A program made the position numbers and the translations under genes. A stretch of DNA of 64,000 bases from PALSA-911 sp963839645 (GTDB taxonomy: Bacteria > Pseudomonadota > Alphaproteobacteria > Acetobacterales > Acetobacteraceae): NCBI GenBank assembly GCA_963839645.1, contig CAWIVZ010000001.1:806001-870000 (forward strand). The letters are read 5' to 3'. Shown piece by piece: positions 51,142 through 59,418 of this stretch. The number at the start of each line of letters is the position of its first letter. Position 1 is the stretch's first letter. The notes under the pieces were generated by a model, which ran no database searches, was not told where the DNA came from, and saw only the letters and a list, made by a program, of their open reading frames with translations.

Positions 51142-52095
51142 TTATGTCTGGAACACGATTGGCCTGGTTCCGCCGCCCGGCTGGAACCGGCGCAGGTAGG
51201 TGGGCACCACCAGCTCGATCGGGGTCGCCACCAGGCCGAGCTCGGCAAGACCGGGAGAGCCTGGGGTGACGACATTGTCCTTGGCAAGCAATTTCAGCTG
51301 ATCCCTGGTCAGCAGCCGGCCGGGCAGCTTCTCCAGCACCGAGGCCTGCATACGCAGCACGCACATCGGCATGTTCACCAGCCGGCGGTCGCGCCCGGTC
51401 TCCATCAGGATGTAGCCGAGGATGTCGCGCATGCTCAGCGCGCGCGGGCCACCGAGTTCGAACACCCGACCCGCCGCGTCCGCCCGATCCAGCGCCGCCA
51501 TCACGGCGTCGGCGACATCGCCGACATAGACCGGCTGGAACTTCGTCTCTCCGGCGACCACCGGCAGGAAGGGCAGCATCCGTGCCATGCCGGCAAAACG
51601 GTTGAAGAAATGGTCCTCGGGGCCGAACACCACGGAAGGCCGCAGGATCGTCGCCTGCGGGAACGCGGCCAGCACGGCGGCCTCCCCGGCGGACTTGCTG
51701 GTGGCATACAAACTGTCGGAGGCGGCGCTGGCGCCGAGCGCGGAAATCTGCACCAGCTTGCGCACCCCGGCCGCGGCGGCGAGGCGCGCAATGCGGCCGG
51801 CGCCTTCCGCCTGGATGCGCTGGAAATCGCCGGCGCGGCTTTCGGCCAGGATGCCGACCGCGTTCACCACGATCTCCGCGCCCTCGACGGCGCGTGCCAC
51901 CGCGGCCTCATCGGTGATGGAAGCCGACAGCGGCACGATCTGGCCGACGCCGCCCATCGTCTTCAGGAACAGCGCCGATTCCGGATACCGGACCGCCACC
52001 CGCACGATATAGCCGCGCGCCGCCAGGCGCTTGACCACATAGCGGCCGATAAAGCCCGATCCGCCGAAAACCGTCGCCACGTTCCGCGTCGCCAT
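51142..52095 (-). CDS. NAD-binding epimerase-type protein, complex I NDUFA9-like
   Basis: The 317-residue protein is an atypical short-chain dehydrogenase with the Rossmann motif VFGGSGFIGRYVVKRLA, then AVRYPESALFL, the serine/tyrosine region VQISALGASAASDSLYATSK and ILRPSVVFGPEDHFFNRFA. These match the NDUFA9 (39-kDa) group, which in Alphaproteobacteria and mitochondria associates with or helps assemble respiratory complex I. The ATG has AGGAGG just upstream. No other complex I gene is in the window. Confidence 0.87.
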   Translation of the reverse strand: MATRNVATVFGGSGFIGRYVVKRLAARGYIVRVAVRYPESALFLKTMGGVGQIVPLSASITDEAAVARAVEGAEIVVNAVGILAESRAGDFQRIQAEGAGRIARLAAAAGVRKLVQISALGASAASDSLYATSKSAGEAAVLAAFPQATILRPSVVFGPEDHFFNRFAGMARMLPFLPVVAGETKFQPVYVGDVADAVMAALDRADAAGRVFELGGPRALSMRDILGYILMETGRDRRLVNMPMCVLRMQASVLEKLPGRLLTRDQLKLLAKDNVVTPGSPGLAELGLVATPIELVVPTYLRRFQPGGGTRPIVFQT

Positions 52096-52243
52096 GCCCG
52101 AACCTCCTGTGTCCGGGCCTTTGATATGCCGCAACCGCAACCGGCTCAAGCCGTTGCGTGGGGTCACTTGACGAAGGATGATGTGGGGGCTACATCGCCC
52201 GCCCACCGTGTTGCCAGTGATGGCCGCGCGGAACGCACCGGTT

Positions 52244-52330
52244 GCCCAGGTGGCGGAATTGGTAGACGCGCAGGTTTCAGGTACCTGTGGCCGAAAGGTC
52301 GTGGAAGTTCGAGTCTTCTCCTGGGCACCA
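52244..52330 (+). tRNA. tRNA-Leu, anticodon CAG
   Basis: A complete class II tRNA of 87 bases with encoded CCA. The acceptor stem GCCCAGG pairs with CCTGGGC, the discriminator is A, the anticodon stem CAGGT/ACCTG holds the loop TTCAGGT with anticodon CAG (reads CUG), and a long variable arm and the T loop GTTCGAGTC follow. CUG is the major Leu codon of this GC-rich genome. Confidence 0.95.
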
Positions 52331-52421
52331 TCCGCTTTTTCCAAGAGCGGCCGCGAGGCGAGCGGATACCGTTCGCAAACAAGCCCCCAAAAAGAAATCC
52401 TCATTGAACTCGGTGCTGTTC

Positions 52422-53057
52422 ATGGCCAATGCCACCCTTCACCTGCACCGCGGCGACCTGCCGGATGGGCTGTCGCTCGGTCCGGTCGTGGCCGTCGATA
52501 CCGAGACGATGGGCCTCAACCCGCATCGGGACCGGCTGTGCCTGGTGCAGCTTTCCTCCGGCGACGGCACGGCTCATCTGGTGCAGCTGGTGCCGGAGGC
52601 GCTTGGCGGGCGCGGCTATGACTGCCCGAACCTGAAGCGCCTGCTCGGCTCGCCGGACGTGGTGAAGCTGATGCATTTCGCCCGCTTCGATGTCGGCGTG
52701 ATCCAGCATTACCTCGGCGTGGACGCCACGCCCGTCAAATGCACCAAGATCGCCGCCAAGCTGGTGCGCACCTTCACCGACCGGCACGGTCTGAAGGATC
52801 TGTGCAAGGAACTGATCGGGGTCGATCTGTCCAAGCAGCAGCAGACCTCGGACTGGGGCTCGCCGGAGCTGTCACCGGAGCAGCTGACCTATGCCGCGTC
52901 CGACGTGCTGCACCTGCATGCGCTGTGGGCGCGGCTGGAAGCGCTGCTGCGGCGCGAGGGGCGGCTGGAACTGGCGGAGGCCTGCTTCGCCTTCCTCCCT
53001 GCGCGCACCCGCCTCGATCTGCTCGGCTACGAAGACCCTGACATCTTTGCGCATTAG
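52422..53057 (+). CDS. rnd: ribonuclease D-type 3'-5' exonuclease, short form
   Basis: The protein (211 aa) consists of only the DEDD exonuclease domain: VVAVDTETMGLNPHRDRLCL carries the first Asp and Glu, KLMHFARFDVGVIQHYLG the second Asp, and LTYAASDVLHLHALWARL the Tyr and last Asp of the DEDDy type. The HRDC domains of E. coli RNase D are absent, as is usual for this short alphaproteobacterial form. It opens the conserved block with kdsD and the lpt genes. Its TAG stop lies in the first bases of a palindromic element. Confidence 0.9.
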   Translation: MANATLHLHRGDLPDGLSLGPVVAVDTETMGLNPHRDRLCLVQLSSGDGTAHLVQLVPEALGGRGYDCPNLKRLLGSPDVVKLMHFARFDVGVIQHYLGVDATPVKCTKIAAKLVRTFTDRHGLKDLCKELIGVDLSKQQQTSDWGSPELSPEQLTYAASDVLHLHALWARLEALLRREGRLELAEACFAFLPARTRLDLLGYEDPDIFAH

Positions 53058-53158
53058 AGCATTATCGGATCATGTTCTTCACAGGATCCGATGAAAATGC
53101 TCGCCAAAACAAAGACTGGAGCAGGAGCGGCAATTCTACCTGAGCCGATCATGCTCTA
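53055..53158. repeat. 104-bp palindromic element after rnd
   Basis: The ends TAGAGCATTATCGG (53055-53068) and CCGATCATGCTCTA (53145-53158) are inverted repeats matching at 13 of 14 positions. The interior has GGATCATG, CGGATCC-like blocks and AAACAAAGACTGGAGC. Similar elements of about 100 bp are scattered between genes in Alphaproteobacteria. A run of six T residues follows the right end, so it may end rnd transcription. The left end contains the rnd stop codon. Only one copy is seen here. Confidence 0.65.
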
Positions 53159-53276
53159 GTATTTTTTGGCCATCGTTGCACACGCTTCGCGCAACATTGG
53201 CACGATTCTTGTCGGCCGCGTGATTTAACGGACATTGTCGGTTGACCCTTCCGGCGCGGGTGCCCATACAAGGCGG

Positions 53277-54287
53277 ATGATCCCTACCACCGGCCCTGCT
53301 CGCAAGAATCCGGCTCGCAAGGACTCGCCTGACGATTTGCAGGTCGCCCGCTCGGTCCTGGAGACCGAGGCCGGCGCCCTGCGGGCGATGGCGGCCTCGC
53401 TGGATGACAAATTCGCCCGCGCCGTGGACCTGCTGGCCGAAGCTACCGGCCGGGTCGTCGTTTCCGGCATGGGCAAGTCCGGGCATGTCGCGCACAAGAT
53501 CGCCGCCACCCTGGCTTCCACCGGCACGCCGGCGATGTTCGTGCACCCGGCCGAGGCCTCGCATGGCGATCTCGGCATGATCGTGCCGGGCGACGCGGTG
53601 CTGGCGCTGTCCAATTCCGGCGAAACCGTGGAACTGGCGGATCTGGTCGCGCATACTCGCCGCTTCGCCCTGCCGCTGGTGGGGATCACCGCGCGCGCCG
53701 GCTCTGCGCTGGCGCAGGCCGCGGATGTCGCCCTGCTGCTGCCCGATGCGCCGGAAGCCTGCCCGATGGGCCTGGCGCCGACCACCAGCACCACGATGCA
53801 GATGGCGCTGGGCGATGCCCTGGCGGTCGCGCTGCTGACCCGGCGCGGCTTCTCGGAGGCCGATTTCCGCCAGTTCCATCCCGGCGGCAAGCTGGGCGCC
53901 CGGCTGAAGCGGGTGCGCGACCTGATGCACGCGGGTGAGGCCATGCCGCTGGCAACGGCGGACGTGCCGATGCATCGCGCCCTGCTGCTGATCACCGAAA
54001 AACAGTTCGGCTGCCTCGGCGTGACGGACGCCGACGGTCGGCTGGTGGGCATTGTCACCGACGGCGACCTGCGCCGCTCCATGGGGCCGGACCTGCTGTC
54101 GCGCCGGGCCGGCGACGTGATGACCCTGGCGCCGCGCACCATCGGCCCGGAGGCGCTGGCCGCCGAGGCGCTGCATGCGATGACCGGGCGGGACCGCAAG
54201 ATCACCAGCCTGTTCGTGGTGGACCCGGCGGGCCACCCCGTCGGTATTCTGCATTTGCACGATCTGCTGCGGGCGGGACTCGCATGA
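53277..54287 (+). CDS. kdsD: D-arabinose 5-phosphate isomerase (KpsF/GutQ family)
   Basis: KdsD interconverts ribulose 5-phosphate and arabinose 5-phosphate, the first step to Kdo for lipopolysaccharide. The 336-residue protein has a SIS domain (VVSGMGKSGHVAHKIAATLA, HPAEASHGDLGM, LALSNSGETVEL) and two CBS domains (from about residue 210: RVRDLMHAGEAMPL and GDVMTLAPRTIG). FHPGGKLGARL at the domain junction is diagnostic. I chose the ATG at 53277, after AAGGCGG. The lpt genes follow. Confidence 0.94.
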   Translation: MIPTTGPARKNPARKDSPDDLQVARSVLETEAGALRAMAASLDDKFARAVDLLAEATGRVVVSGMGKSGHVAHKIAATLASTGTPAMFVHPAEASHGDLGMIVPGDAVLALSNSGETVELADLVAHTRRFALPLVGITARAGSALAQAADVALLLPDAPEACPMGLAPTTSTTMQMALGDALAVALLTRRGFSEADFRQFHPGGKLGARLKRVRDLMHAGEAMPLATADVPMHRALLLITEKQFGCLGVTDADGRLVGIVTDGDLRRSMGPDLLSRRAGDVMTLAPRTIGPEALAAEALHAMTGRDRKITSLFVVDPAGHPVGILHLHDLLRAGLA

Positions 54288-54297
54288 GGGCCGCATC

Positions 54298-54978
54298 GTG
54301 AGCGTGGCCCCGATGCCGGCCCGCCGCCCCGCGAAAGCCTTGCGGGAACGCCATCTTGCCGACGGCGCTCCGCTGCGCCGTCCACCGTCGCCCAGCGGCA
54401 TCGCCCGCCGGCGGCTGCTGGTCCGTTTGTCCAAGTTCCTGCTGCCGCTGGCGGCCCTGGGGCTGCTGGCGCTGATCGCGGTCTGGCCCGAGATCGACCG
54501 GGGGCCGGATCATGGCCGGCTGACCTTCTCGCAGTTCTCCGCCGAGGTGGATGGCGCGAAGCTGACCGACGCGCGCTATCGCGGCGTGGACGAGCAGGGG
54601 CGGCCCTACACGATCACCGCCAAGACCGCGAAACAGGTGACGCCGGACCGGGTGAACCTGACCACCCCGGTCGGCGACCTGACCCTGAAGGACGGCACCT
54701 GGCTGCACGGGCAGTCCAAGGACGGCGTCTATCTGCAGCATTCCGGTAGTCTCGATCTGTCGCACGACGTGATCCTCTATCGCGACGACGGCACGACGCT
54801 GACCACCGAAAGCGCCGCCATCGATCTCAAGAGCGGCGCGGCCGCCGGCTCCGAACCGGTGCACGCGGAAGGGCCGTTCGGCACCCTGGATGCGCATGGC
54901 TTCGTGCTGACGGACAGCGGCGCCGCGATCCAATTCACCGGCCCGGCGCGGCTGGTGCTGAACGGCACGACCCAGTGA
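54298..54978 (+). CDS. lptC: LPS export protein LptC
   Basis: LptC is the bitopic inner-membrane protein that passes lipopolysaccharide from LptBFG to LptA. The 226-residue product has an Arg-rich cytoplasmic start, a membrane segment (FLLPLAALGLLALIAVW) and a periplasmic beta-jellyroll (RYRGVDEQGRPYTITAKTAK, GDLTLKDGTWLHGQSKDGVY, GPFGTLDAHGFVLTDSG). The cytoplasmic N-terminus is longer than in E. coli, as in other Alphaproteobacteria. The start is GTG, ten bases after kdsD, and the stop overlaps lptA (GTGA). Confidence 0.93.
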   Translation: MSVAPMPARRPAKALRERHLADGAPLRRPPSPSGIARRRLLVRLSKFLLPLAALGLLALIAVWPEIDRGPDHGRLTFSQFSAEVDGAKLTDARYRGVDEQGRPYTITAKTAKQVTPDRVNLTTPVGDLTLKDGTWLHGQSKDGVYLQHSGSLDLSHDVILYRDDGTTLTTESAAIDLKSGAAAGSEPVHAEGPFGTLDAHGFVLTDSGAAIQFTGPARLVLNGTTQ

Positions 54979-56033
54979 AACCGTTCCGTATTGCCATGGT
55001 GCTGCTGGGCCTGCTGGCCGCCGGGCCGCTGATGTCGCAGGCTGCGCGGGCGCAGCCGCTGGACCTGTCGAAGGGCGGGCCGGTGACGATCACCTCGCGC
55101 GACGGCATCGACTGGCAGCAGGCGGAGAAAGTGGTGATCGCCCGTGGCGACGCGCGCGCGGTGCGCGACAATGTCACCGTCACCGCCGACCGGCTGATCG
55201 CCCATTACCGGCCCAAGGCGCCCCCTCCCGGCACACCCGCGCAGGCCACACCCGCAAAGGGCACACCGCCGGCCGCCAAACCGGACGGGACGGCGCCGTC
55301 GCCGCTCGACGGCGAGGGCGGTGGCAACGAGATCTATCGCCTGGAAGCCGACGGCAATGTTCGCATCTTCACGCCTACGGACGTGGCCACCGGCGATCAC
55401 GCCACCTACGACATGGACCAGGCGGTGTTGCTGCTGACCGGGCGCAATCTGAAGCTGACCCGCCCGGCGGAAATCATCACCGCGCGCGACTCGCTGGAAT
55501 ACTGGTCGCAGCTGCATCGCGCGGTCGCACGCGGCAATGCCGTCGTGATCACGTCTGACGGGCGGCGGCTGGCCGGCGATACGTTGGTTGCCTACACCAC
55601 GCCGCCGGCCAACGAGACGACACCGGGGGCAACGAAACCGGACCAGGCGCCGGCCAAGCCGAGCCCGGTCCCGGTCAAATCGGACCCGGACAAGTCGGCG
55701 GCGGACCCGCTCGGCGCGGCCGGCAAGATCGAACGGGTCGAGGCCTTCGGCCATGTCTCCGTGCGCACCCAAACCGATACCGTCACCGGCGACCGGGGGG
55801 TCTACGTGCCGGAAACCGGTATCGCCCGGCTGGGCGGCAATGTGCGGATCACCCGCGGCGACAACCAGCTGAACGGCGCGGAAGCCGAGGTGGATATGAA
55901 GACCGGTCTGTCGCGACTGATATCGGGCAGCAACGACCAGGTGCGCGGGCTGGTGATGCCGAACGACGCGACCGGGCAAGCCGGTGCCGGCCAGAAGGCC
56001 GCGCCCGGCCCGGCGAAGGATGGCAAGCGGTGA
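54975..56033 (+). CDS. lptA: LPS transport periplasmic protein LptA
   Basis: LptA forms the periplasmic bridge for lipopolysaccharide. The signal peptide (FRIAMVLLGLLAAGPLMS) is followed by OstA/LptA repeats: GDARAVRDNVTVTADRLIAH, VRIFTPTDVATGDHATYDMD and VRTQTDTVTGDRGVYVPETG. The protein (352 aa) is roughly twice as long as E. coli LptA because of Pro/Ala/Lys-rich linkers (PPGTPAQATPAKGTPPAAKP and a second near residue 215). The GTG start overlaps lptC and the stop overlaps lptB, so all three are translationally coupled. Confidence 0.93.
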   Translation: MKPFRIAMVLLGLLAAGPLMSQAARAQPLDLSKGGPVTITSRDGIDWQQAEKVVIARGDARAVRDNVTVTADRLIAHYRPKAPPPGTPAQATPAKGTPPAAKPDGTAPSPLDGEGGGNEIYRLEADGNVRIFTPTDVATGDHATYDMDQAVLLLTGRNLKLTRPAEIITARDSLEYWSQLHRAVARGNAVVITSDGRRLAGDTLVAYTTPPANETTPGATKPDQAPAKPSPVPVKSDPDKSAADPLGAAGKIERVEAFGHVSVRTQTDTVTGDRGVYVPETGIARLGGNVRITRGDNQLNGAEAEVDMKTGLSRLISGSNDQVRGLVMPNDATGQAGAGQKAAPGPAKDGKR

Positions 56034-56815
56034 GCTACGGCAAGGTAGCTGCCGACACCAGAGCCCCCGGCGATCTGCGTGTGCTGGCGGGCGGCGGCGG
56101 CCTGGTGGCCTCCAGCGTCGGCAAGACCTACCGCAAGCGCCCCGTGGTGCGGAACGTGACGCTGAACGTGCGCCGCGGCGAGGCCGTCGGCCTACTCGGG
56201 CCGAACGGCGCGGGCAAGACCACGACCTTCTACATGATCGTTGGCCTGGTTCGCCCCGATACCGGCTCGATCAGCCTGGACGGCGCCGATATCACCGGCC
56301 TGCCGATGTACCGCCGGGCCCAGCTCGGCATCGGCTACCTGCCGCAGGAAGCCAGCGTCTTTCGCGGCCTGAACGTCGAACAGAACATCATGGCCGCGCT
56401 GGAGGTGATCGAGGCGGACCCGGACCGGCGCGACGTGATGCTGGACGAATTGCTGGCCGAGTTCGGCATCGCGCATCTGCGCCGCACCCCCGCGCTGGCG
56501 CTGTCGGGCGGCGAGCGCCGGCGCGTCGAAATCGCCCGCGCTCTGGCCACGCAACCCGGCTACATCCTGCTCGACGAACCGCTGGCCGGCATCGACCCGA
56601 TCGCCGTCGGCGAAATCCGCGACCTGGTGTCGCACCTGAAGGACCGCGGCATCGGCGTGCTGATCACCGACCACAACGTCCGCGAAACGCTGGAGATCAT
56701 CGACCGCGCCTATATCCTGCACGATGGCCAGGTGCTGATGGAGGGACGGCCGGACGAAGTCGTCGCCAATGCCGAGGTCCGCCGCGTGTACCTCGGCGAA
56801 AAGTTCAGCCTCTGA
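56030..56815 (+). CDS. lptB: LPS export ABC transporter ATP-binding protein LptB
   Basis: LptB is the ATPase that powers lipopolysaccharide extraction by LptFG. Walker A is LLGPNGAGKTTTFYMIVG, the Q-loop is GIGYLPQEASVFRGLNVEQN, the signature is LSGGERRRVEIARAL, Walker B is YILLDEPLAGIDP and the switch His is in LITDHNVRETLEI. The length (261 aa) includes about 20 extra N-terminal residues. The GTG start overlaps lptA (GTGA). A repeat separates it from rpoN. Confidence 0.96.
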   Translation: MSYGKVAADTRAPGDLRVLAGGGGLVASSVGKTYRKRPVVRNVTLNVRRGEAVGLLGPNGAGKTTTFYMIVGLVRPDTGSISLDGADITGLPMYRRAQLGIGYLPQEASVFRGLNVEQNIMAALEVIEADPDRRDVMLDELLAEFGIAHLRRTPALALSGGERRRVEIARALATQPGYILLDEPLAGIDPIAVGEIRDLVSHLKDRGIGVLITDHNVRETLEIIDRAYILHDGQVLMEGRPDEVVANAEVRRVYLGEKFSL

Positions 56816-56820
56816 TGCCA

Positions 56821-57118
56821 ATGGCTGCGGGCTTGGGGCGGCCGGAAGGCAAGGTTGGGGCTCTGCCCCAGACCCCGGCAGGGCTCTGCCCTGCACCCGT
56901 AAGGGGACTCGTCCCCTTAACCCCATGGACGGGTTTGCTGGGAAAGGGGGCGCGCCGCAGCCTATCAACGGCAATGTCGGTTCTGCCCCCTTTCCCAACA
57001 AACCTATTCGACAGGGTCCAGGGAACGAGTTCCCTGGCGGGTGGAGGGGCAGCGCCCCTCCTGGGGTTTGGGGCAAAGCCCCATTCTTGCTTACCGGCCG
57101 CCCCAAGCCCGCAGCCAT
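56821..57118. repeat. intergenic palindromic repeat, copy 4, inside a 25-bp perfect inverted repeat
   Basis: The core (about 56849-57092) is the same element as the copies at 10014 and 19495, with outer ends GCAAGGTTGGGGCTCTGCCC and GGGGCAAAGCCCCATTCTTG. Here it is enclosed by a further perfect 25-bp inverted repeat: 56821-56845 (starting ATGGCTGCGGGCTTGGGGCG) and 57094-57118 (its exact complement, ending CCCGCAGCCAT). No other copy has these outer arms. The element lies between lptB and rpoN, 12 bases before the rpoN start. Confidence 0.85.
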
Positions 57119-57130
57119 GGGGACGCGCCG

Positions 57131-58642
57131 ATGGCGATAGGGCCCAGGCTGGATCTGCGGCAGTCGCAATCGCTGGTGATGACGCCGCAGTTGCGTCAGG
57201 CCATCAAGCTGCTGCAGTTTTCCAATCTGGAAGTGAACGCCTTCGTCGAGGAGGAGCTGGAGCGCAATCCGCTGCTGGAGCGCGACGAGCGTTCCGACGC
57301 GCCACCCGACGAGCGAGCGGCGCTGGACCAGATGCTTCCGCGCGAAACCGTCCCCGGCGACGCCGCCGATTTCGCCGGTTCCGATGTTCTGCCGGACAGG
57401 GCCGCAGGGCCGCTCGATGCCGATCATGGCGAGACCTACGATCCCGGCAGTCCGTCGGACGGGGAGGCCTATGCCCATTCGGGCGGCGGCAAGGACGGCA
57501 AGGGCGGGGCGCAGGATTTCTTCGACGACGACCGCGGCATCGAGGACATGGCCGAGCCGCGCCGCAGCCTGCGCGACCATCTCGGCGAGCAGCTGCGGCT
57601 GAACATCGCCGATCCGGTGGACCGGATGATCGGCGCCTATCTGATTGCCCTGCTGTGTCCGGCCGGCCGGCTGACGGCGGAGCCGGCGGCGATCGCGCAG
57701 GCGATGGGCGTGCCGCTCGCACGGGTCGAGGCGGTGCGCGGCAAAATGATGCAGTTCGATCCGGTCGGCCTGTTCGCGCGCAGCCTGAAGGAATGCCTGG
57801 CGGCGCAGTTGCGCGAGCGCAACCGGCTGGACCCGGCGATGGCGACGCTGCTGGAGCATCTCGACCTGCTCGCCGGGCGCGACATGCGCAAGCTGATGGC
57901 CATTTGCGAGGTGGATTCGGACGATCTCAAGGACATGATCGCGGAGATCCGCGAGCTCGATCCCAAGCCGGGCACGGGGTTCGATTTCGAGGCGCCGATC
58001 GCGGTGATCCCCGATGTGCTGATGCGCGCGCAGCCGGACGGCGCCTGGGTGCTGGAGCTGAACCCGGAGACGATGCCGCGGGTGCTGGTCAACCAGAGCT
58101 TCTATGCGCGCGCCGTGGTGCGGGCCGGCCGCGCGGAGAAGACGTTCATGCAGGAGCAGTTGCAGACCGCCAACTGGCTGGTGAAGTCGCTGCAGCAGCG
58201 GGCGCAGACCATCATGAAGGTGTCGGCGGAGATCGTGCGCCAGCAGGACGGGTTCTTCCGCCGCGGCGTGGGGCATCTACGGCCGCTGATCCTGCGCGAC
58301 GTCGCCACCGCGGTGGAGATGCACGAGAGCACGGTCAGCCGGGTGACCGCCAACAAGTATATAGCCACACCGCGCGGTACTTTTGAGCTTAAATATTTCT
58401 TCACCACCGCCATCAATTCGACCAATGGCGGCGAGCAGCACAGCTCGGAAGCGGTGCGCAGCCGCATTCGCCTGCTGGTTGACGGCGAGCGGCCCGACAG
58501 CATTCTTTCGGACGATGCGATCGTTCAGGCGTTGCGCAAGGAAGGCATAGACATTGCCCGCCGGACCGTGGCCAAATACCGCGACGCGCTGCACATCCCC
58601 AGTTCCGTGCAGCGCAAGCGGGAGAAGTCGGTACCGGCCTGA
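57131..58642 (+). CDS. rpoN: RNA polymerase sigma-54 factor
   Basis: RpoN directs RNA polymerase to -24/-12 promoters under control of enhancer-binding ATPases. Region I (LDLRQSQSLVMTPQLRQAIK LLQ and the following glutamate-rich part) is followed by an acidic region II, the core-binding domain and the C-terminal DNA-binding part with HESTVSRVTANKYIATPRGT and the RpoN box ARRTVAKYRDALHIPSS. The length (503 aa) is normal. The ATG gives the family N-terminus; codons upstream in this frame belong to the repeat. hpf follows, the common order. Confidence 0.95.
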   Translation: MAIGPRLDLRQSQSLVMTPQLRQAIKLLQFSNLEVNAFVEEELERNPLLERDERSDAPPDERAALDQMLPRETVPGDAADFAGSDVLPDRAAGPLDADHGETYDPGSPSDGEAYAHSGGGKDGKGGAQDFFDDDRGIEDMAEPRRSLRDHLGEQLRLNIADPVDRMIGAYLIALLCPAGRLTAEPAAIAQAMGVPLARVEAVRGKMMQFDPVGLFARSLKECLAAQLRERNRLDPAMATLLEHLDLLAGRDMRKLMAICEVDSDDLKDMIAEIRELDPKPGTGFDFEAPIAVIPDVLMRAQPDGAWVLELNPETMPRVLVNQSFYARAVVRAGRAEKTFMQEQLQTANWLVKSLQQRAQTIMKVSAEIVRQQDGFFRRGVGHLRPLILRDVATAVEMHESTVSRVTANKYIATPRGTFELKYFFTTAINSTNGGEQHSSEAVRSRIRLLVDGERPDSILSDDAIVQALRKEGIDIARRTVAKYRDALHIPSSVQRKREKSVPA

Positions 58643-58734
58643 TTGGGTGCCTGATGTACGACCCTGGGTTGAGATCCGGGCAGGCAACGAGACGGCCGCA
58701 ACGGACACCGCTCCATTCATCGGGGAGAGGAAGC

Positions 58735-59328
58735 ATGCAAATTACGGTTTCCGGCAAACAGGTCGAATTGTCAGACGCGCTGCGCACCCGCGTGGGCACG
58801 CAGCTGGATCTGATCGCGGGCAAATATTTCGACAGCGCGCTGGAGGCGCAGGTCACGTTCAGCCGGGCACGAAGTTTCTTTACCTGTGATATCAATGTGC
58901 ATGCCGGCCGAGGCCTGAAGCTGCGCGGGGAGGGCGAGGCGGCCGATGCCAACGGCGCTTTCGACAACGCCGCCGAACATATCGCCAAACGCCTGCGCCG
59001 CTATCGCCGGCGGGTGAACGAGCATCACCGCGATCTTGCCAACCGGGCCCGTCCGGAAGCGGCGCGCCAGTACGTGCTGCGCCAGGACGAGGAAACCGCG
59101 ACCGCGGCACCGGGCGATGGCGAGGCGCCGGCCCAGGACTTCGCGACCGTGATCGCCGAGCATCCGGCCGAGATCAGCCTGCTGTCGGTGGGCGAGGCGG
59201 TGATGCGCATGGACCTGGTCGATCAGCCGCTGCTGATGTTCCGCAACAGCGGAACGGGCGCGCTGAACGTGGTCTACCGGCGATCCGACGGCCATATCGG
59301 CTGGATCGATCCCGGCGAGGCGGCCTAG
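58735..59328 (+). CDS. hpf: ribosome hibernation promoting factor, long form
   Basis: The 197-residue protein has the N-terminal S30AE domain (MQITVSGKQVELSDALRTRV, SFFTCDINVHAGRGLKLRG) that blocks the mRNA/tRNA channel in resting 30S subunits, a linker, and the C-terminal dimerisation domain of long HPF (LSVGEAVMRMDLVDQPLLMF, NVVYRRSDGHIGWIDP), which causes 100S ribosome formation. GGAGAGGAA lies just before the ATG. It follows rpoN; the ptsN gene often found next is absent here. Confidence 0.94.
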   Translation: MQITVSGKQVELSDALRTRVGTQLDLIAGKYFDSALEAQVTFSRARSFFTCDINVHAGRGLKLRGEGEAADANGAFDNAAEHIAKRLRRYRRRVNEHHRDLANRARPEAARQYVLRQDEETATAAPGDGEAPAQDFATVIAEHPAEISLLSVGEAVMRMDLVDQPLLMFRNSGTGALNVVYRRSDGHIGWIDPGEAA

Positions 59329-59418
59329 ACTAACCACACTCGCGCACACGCGGCGCAGCCGGGGTTCCTGTCCCGGTTGCGTCGTCCTGCGCGGTGCCAT
59401 CCGCTCAGGAGCGTCGTC

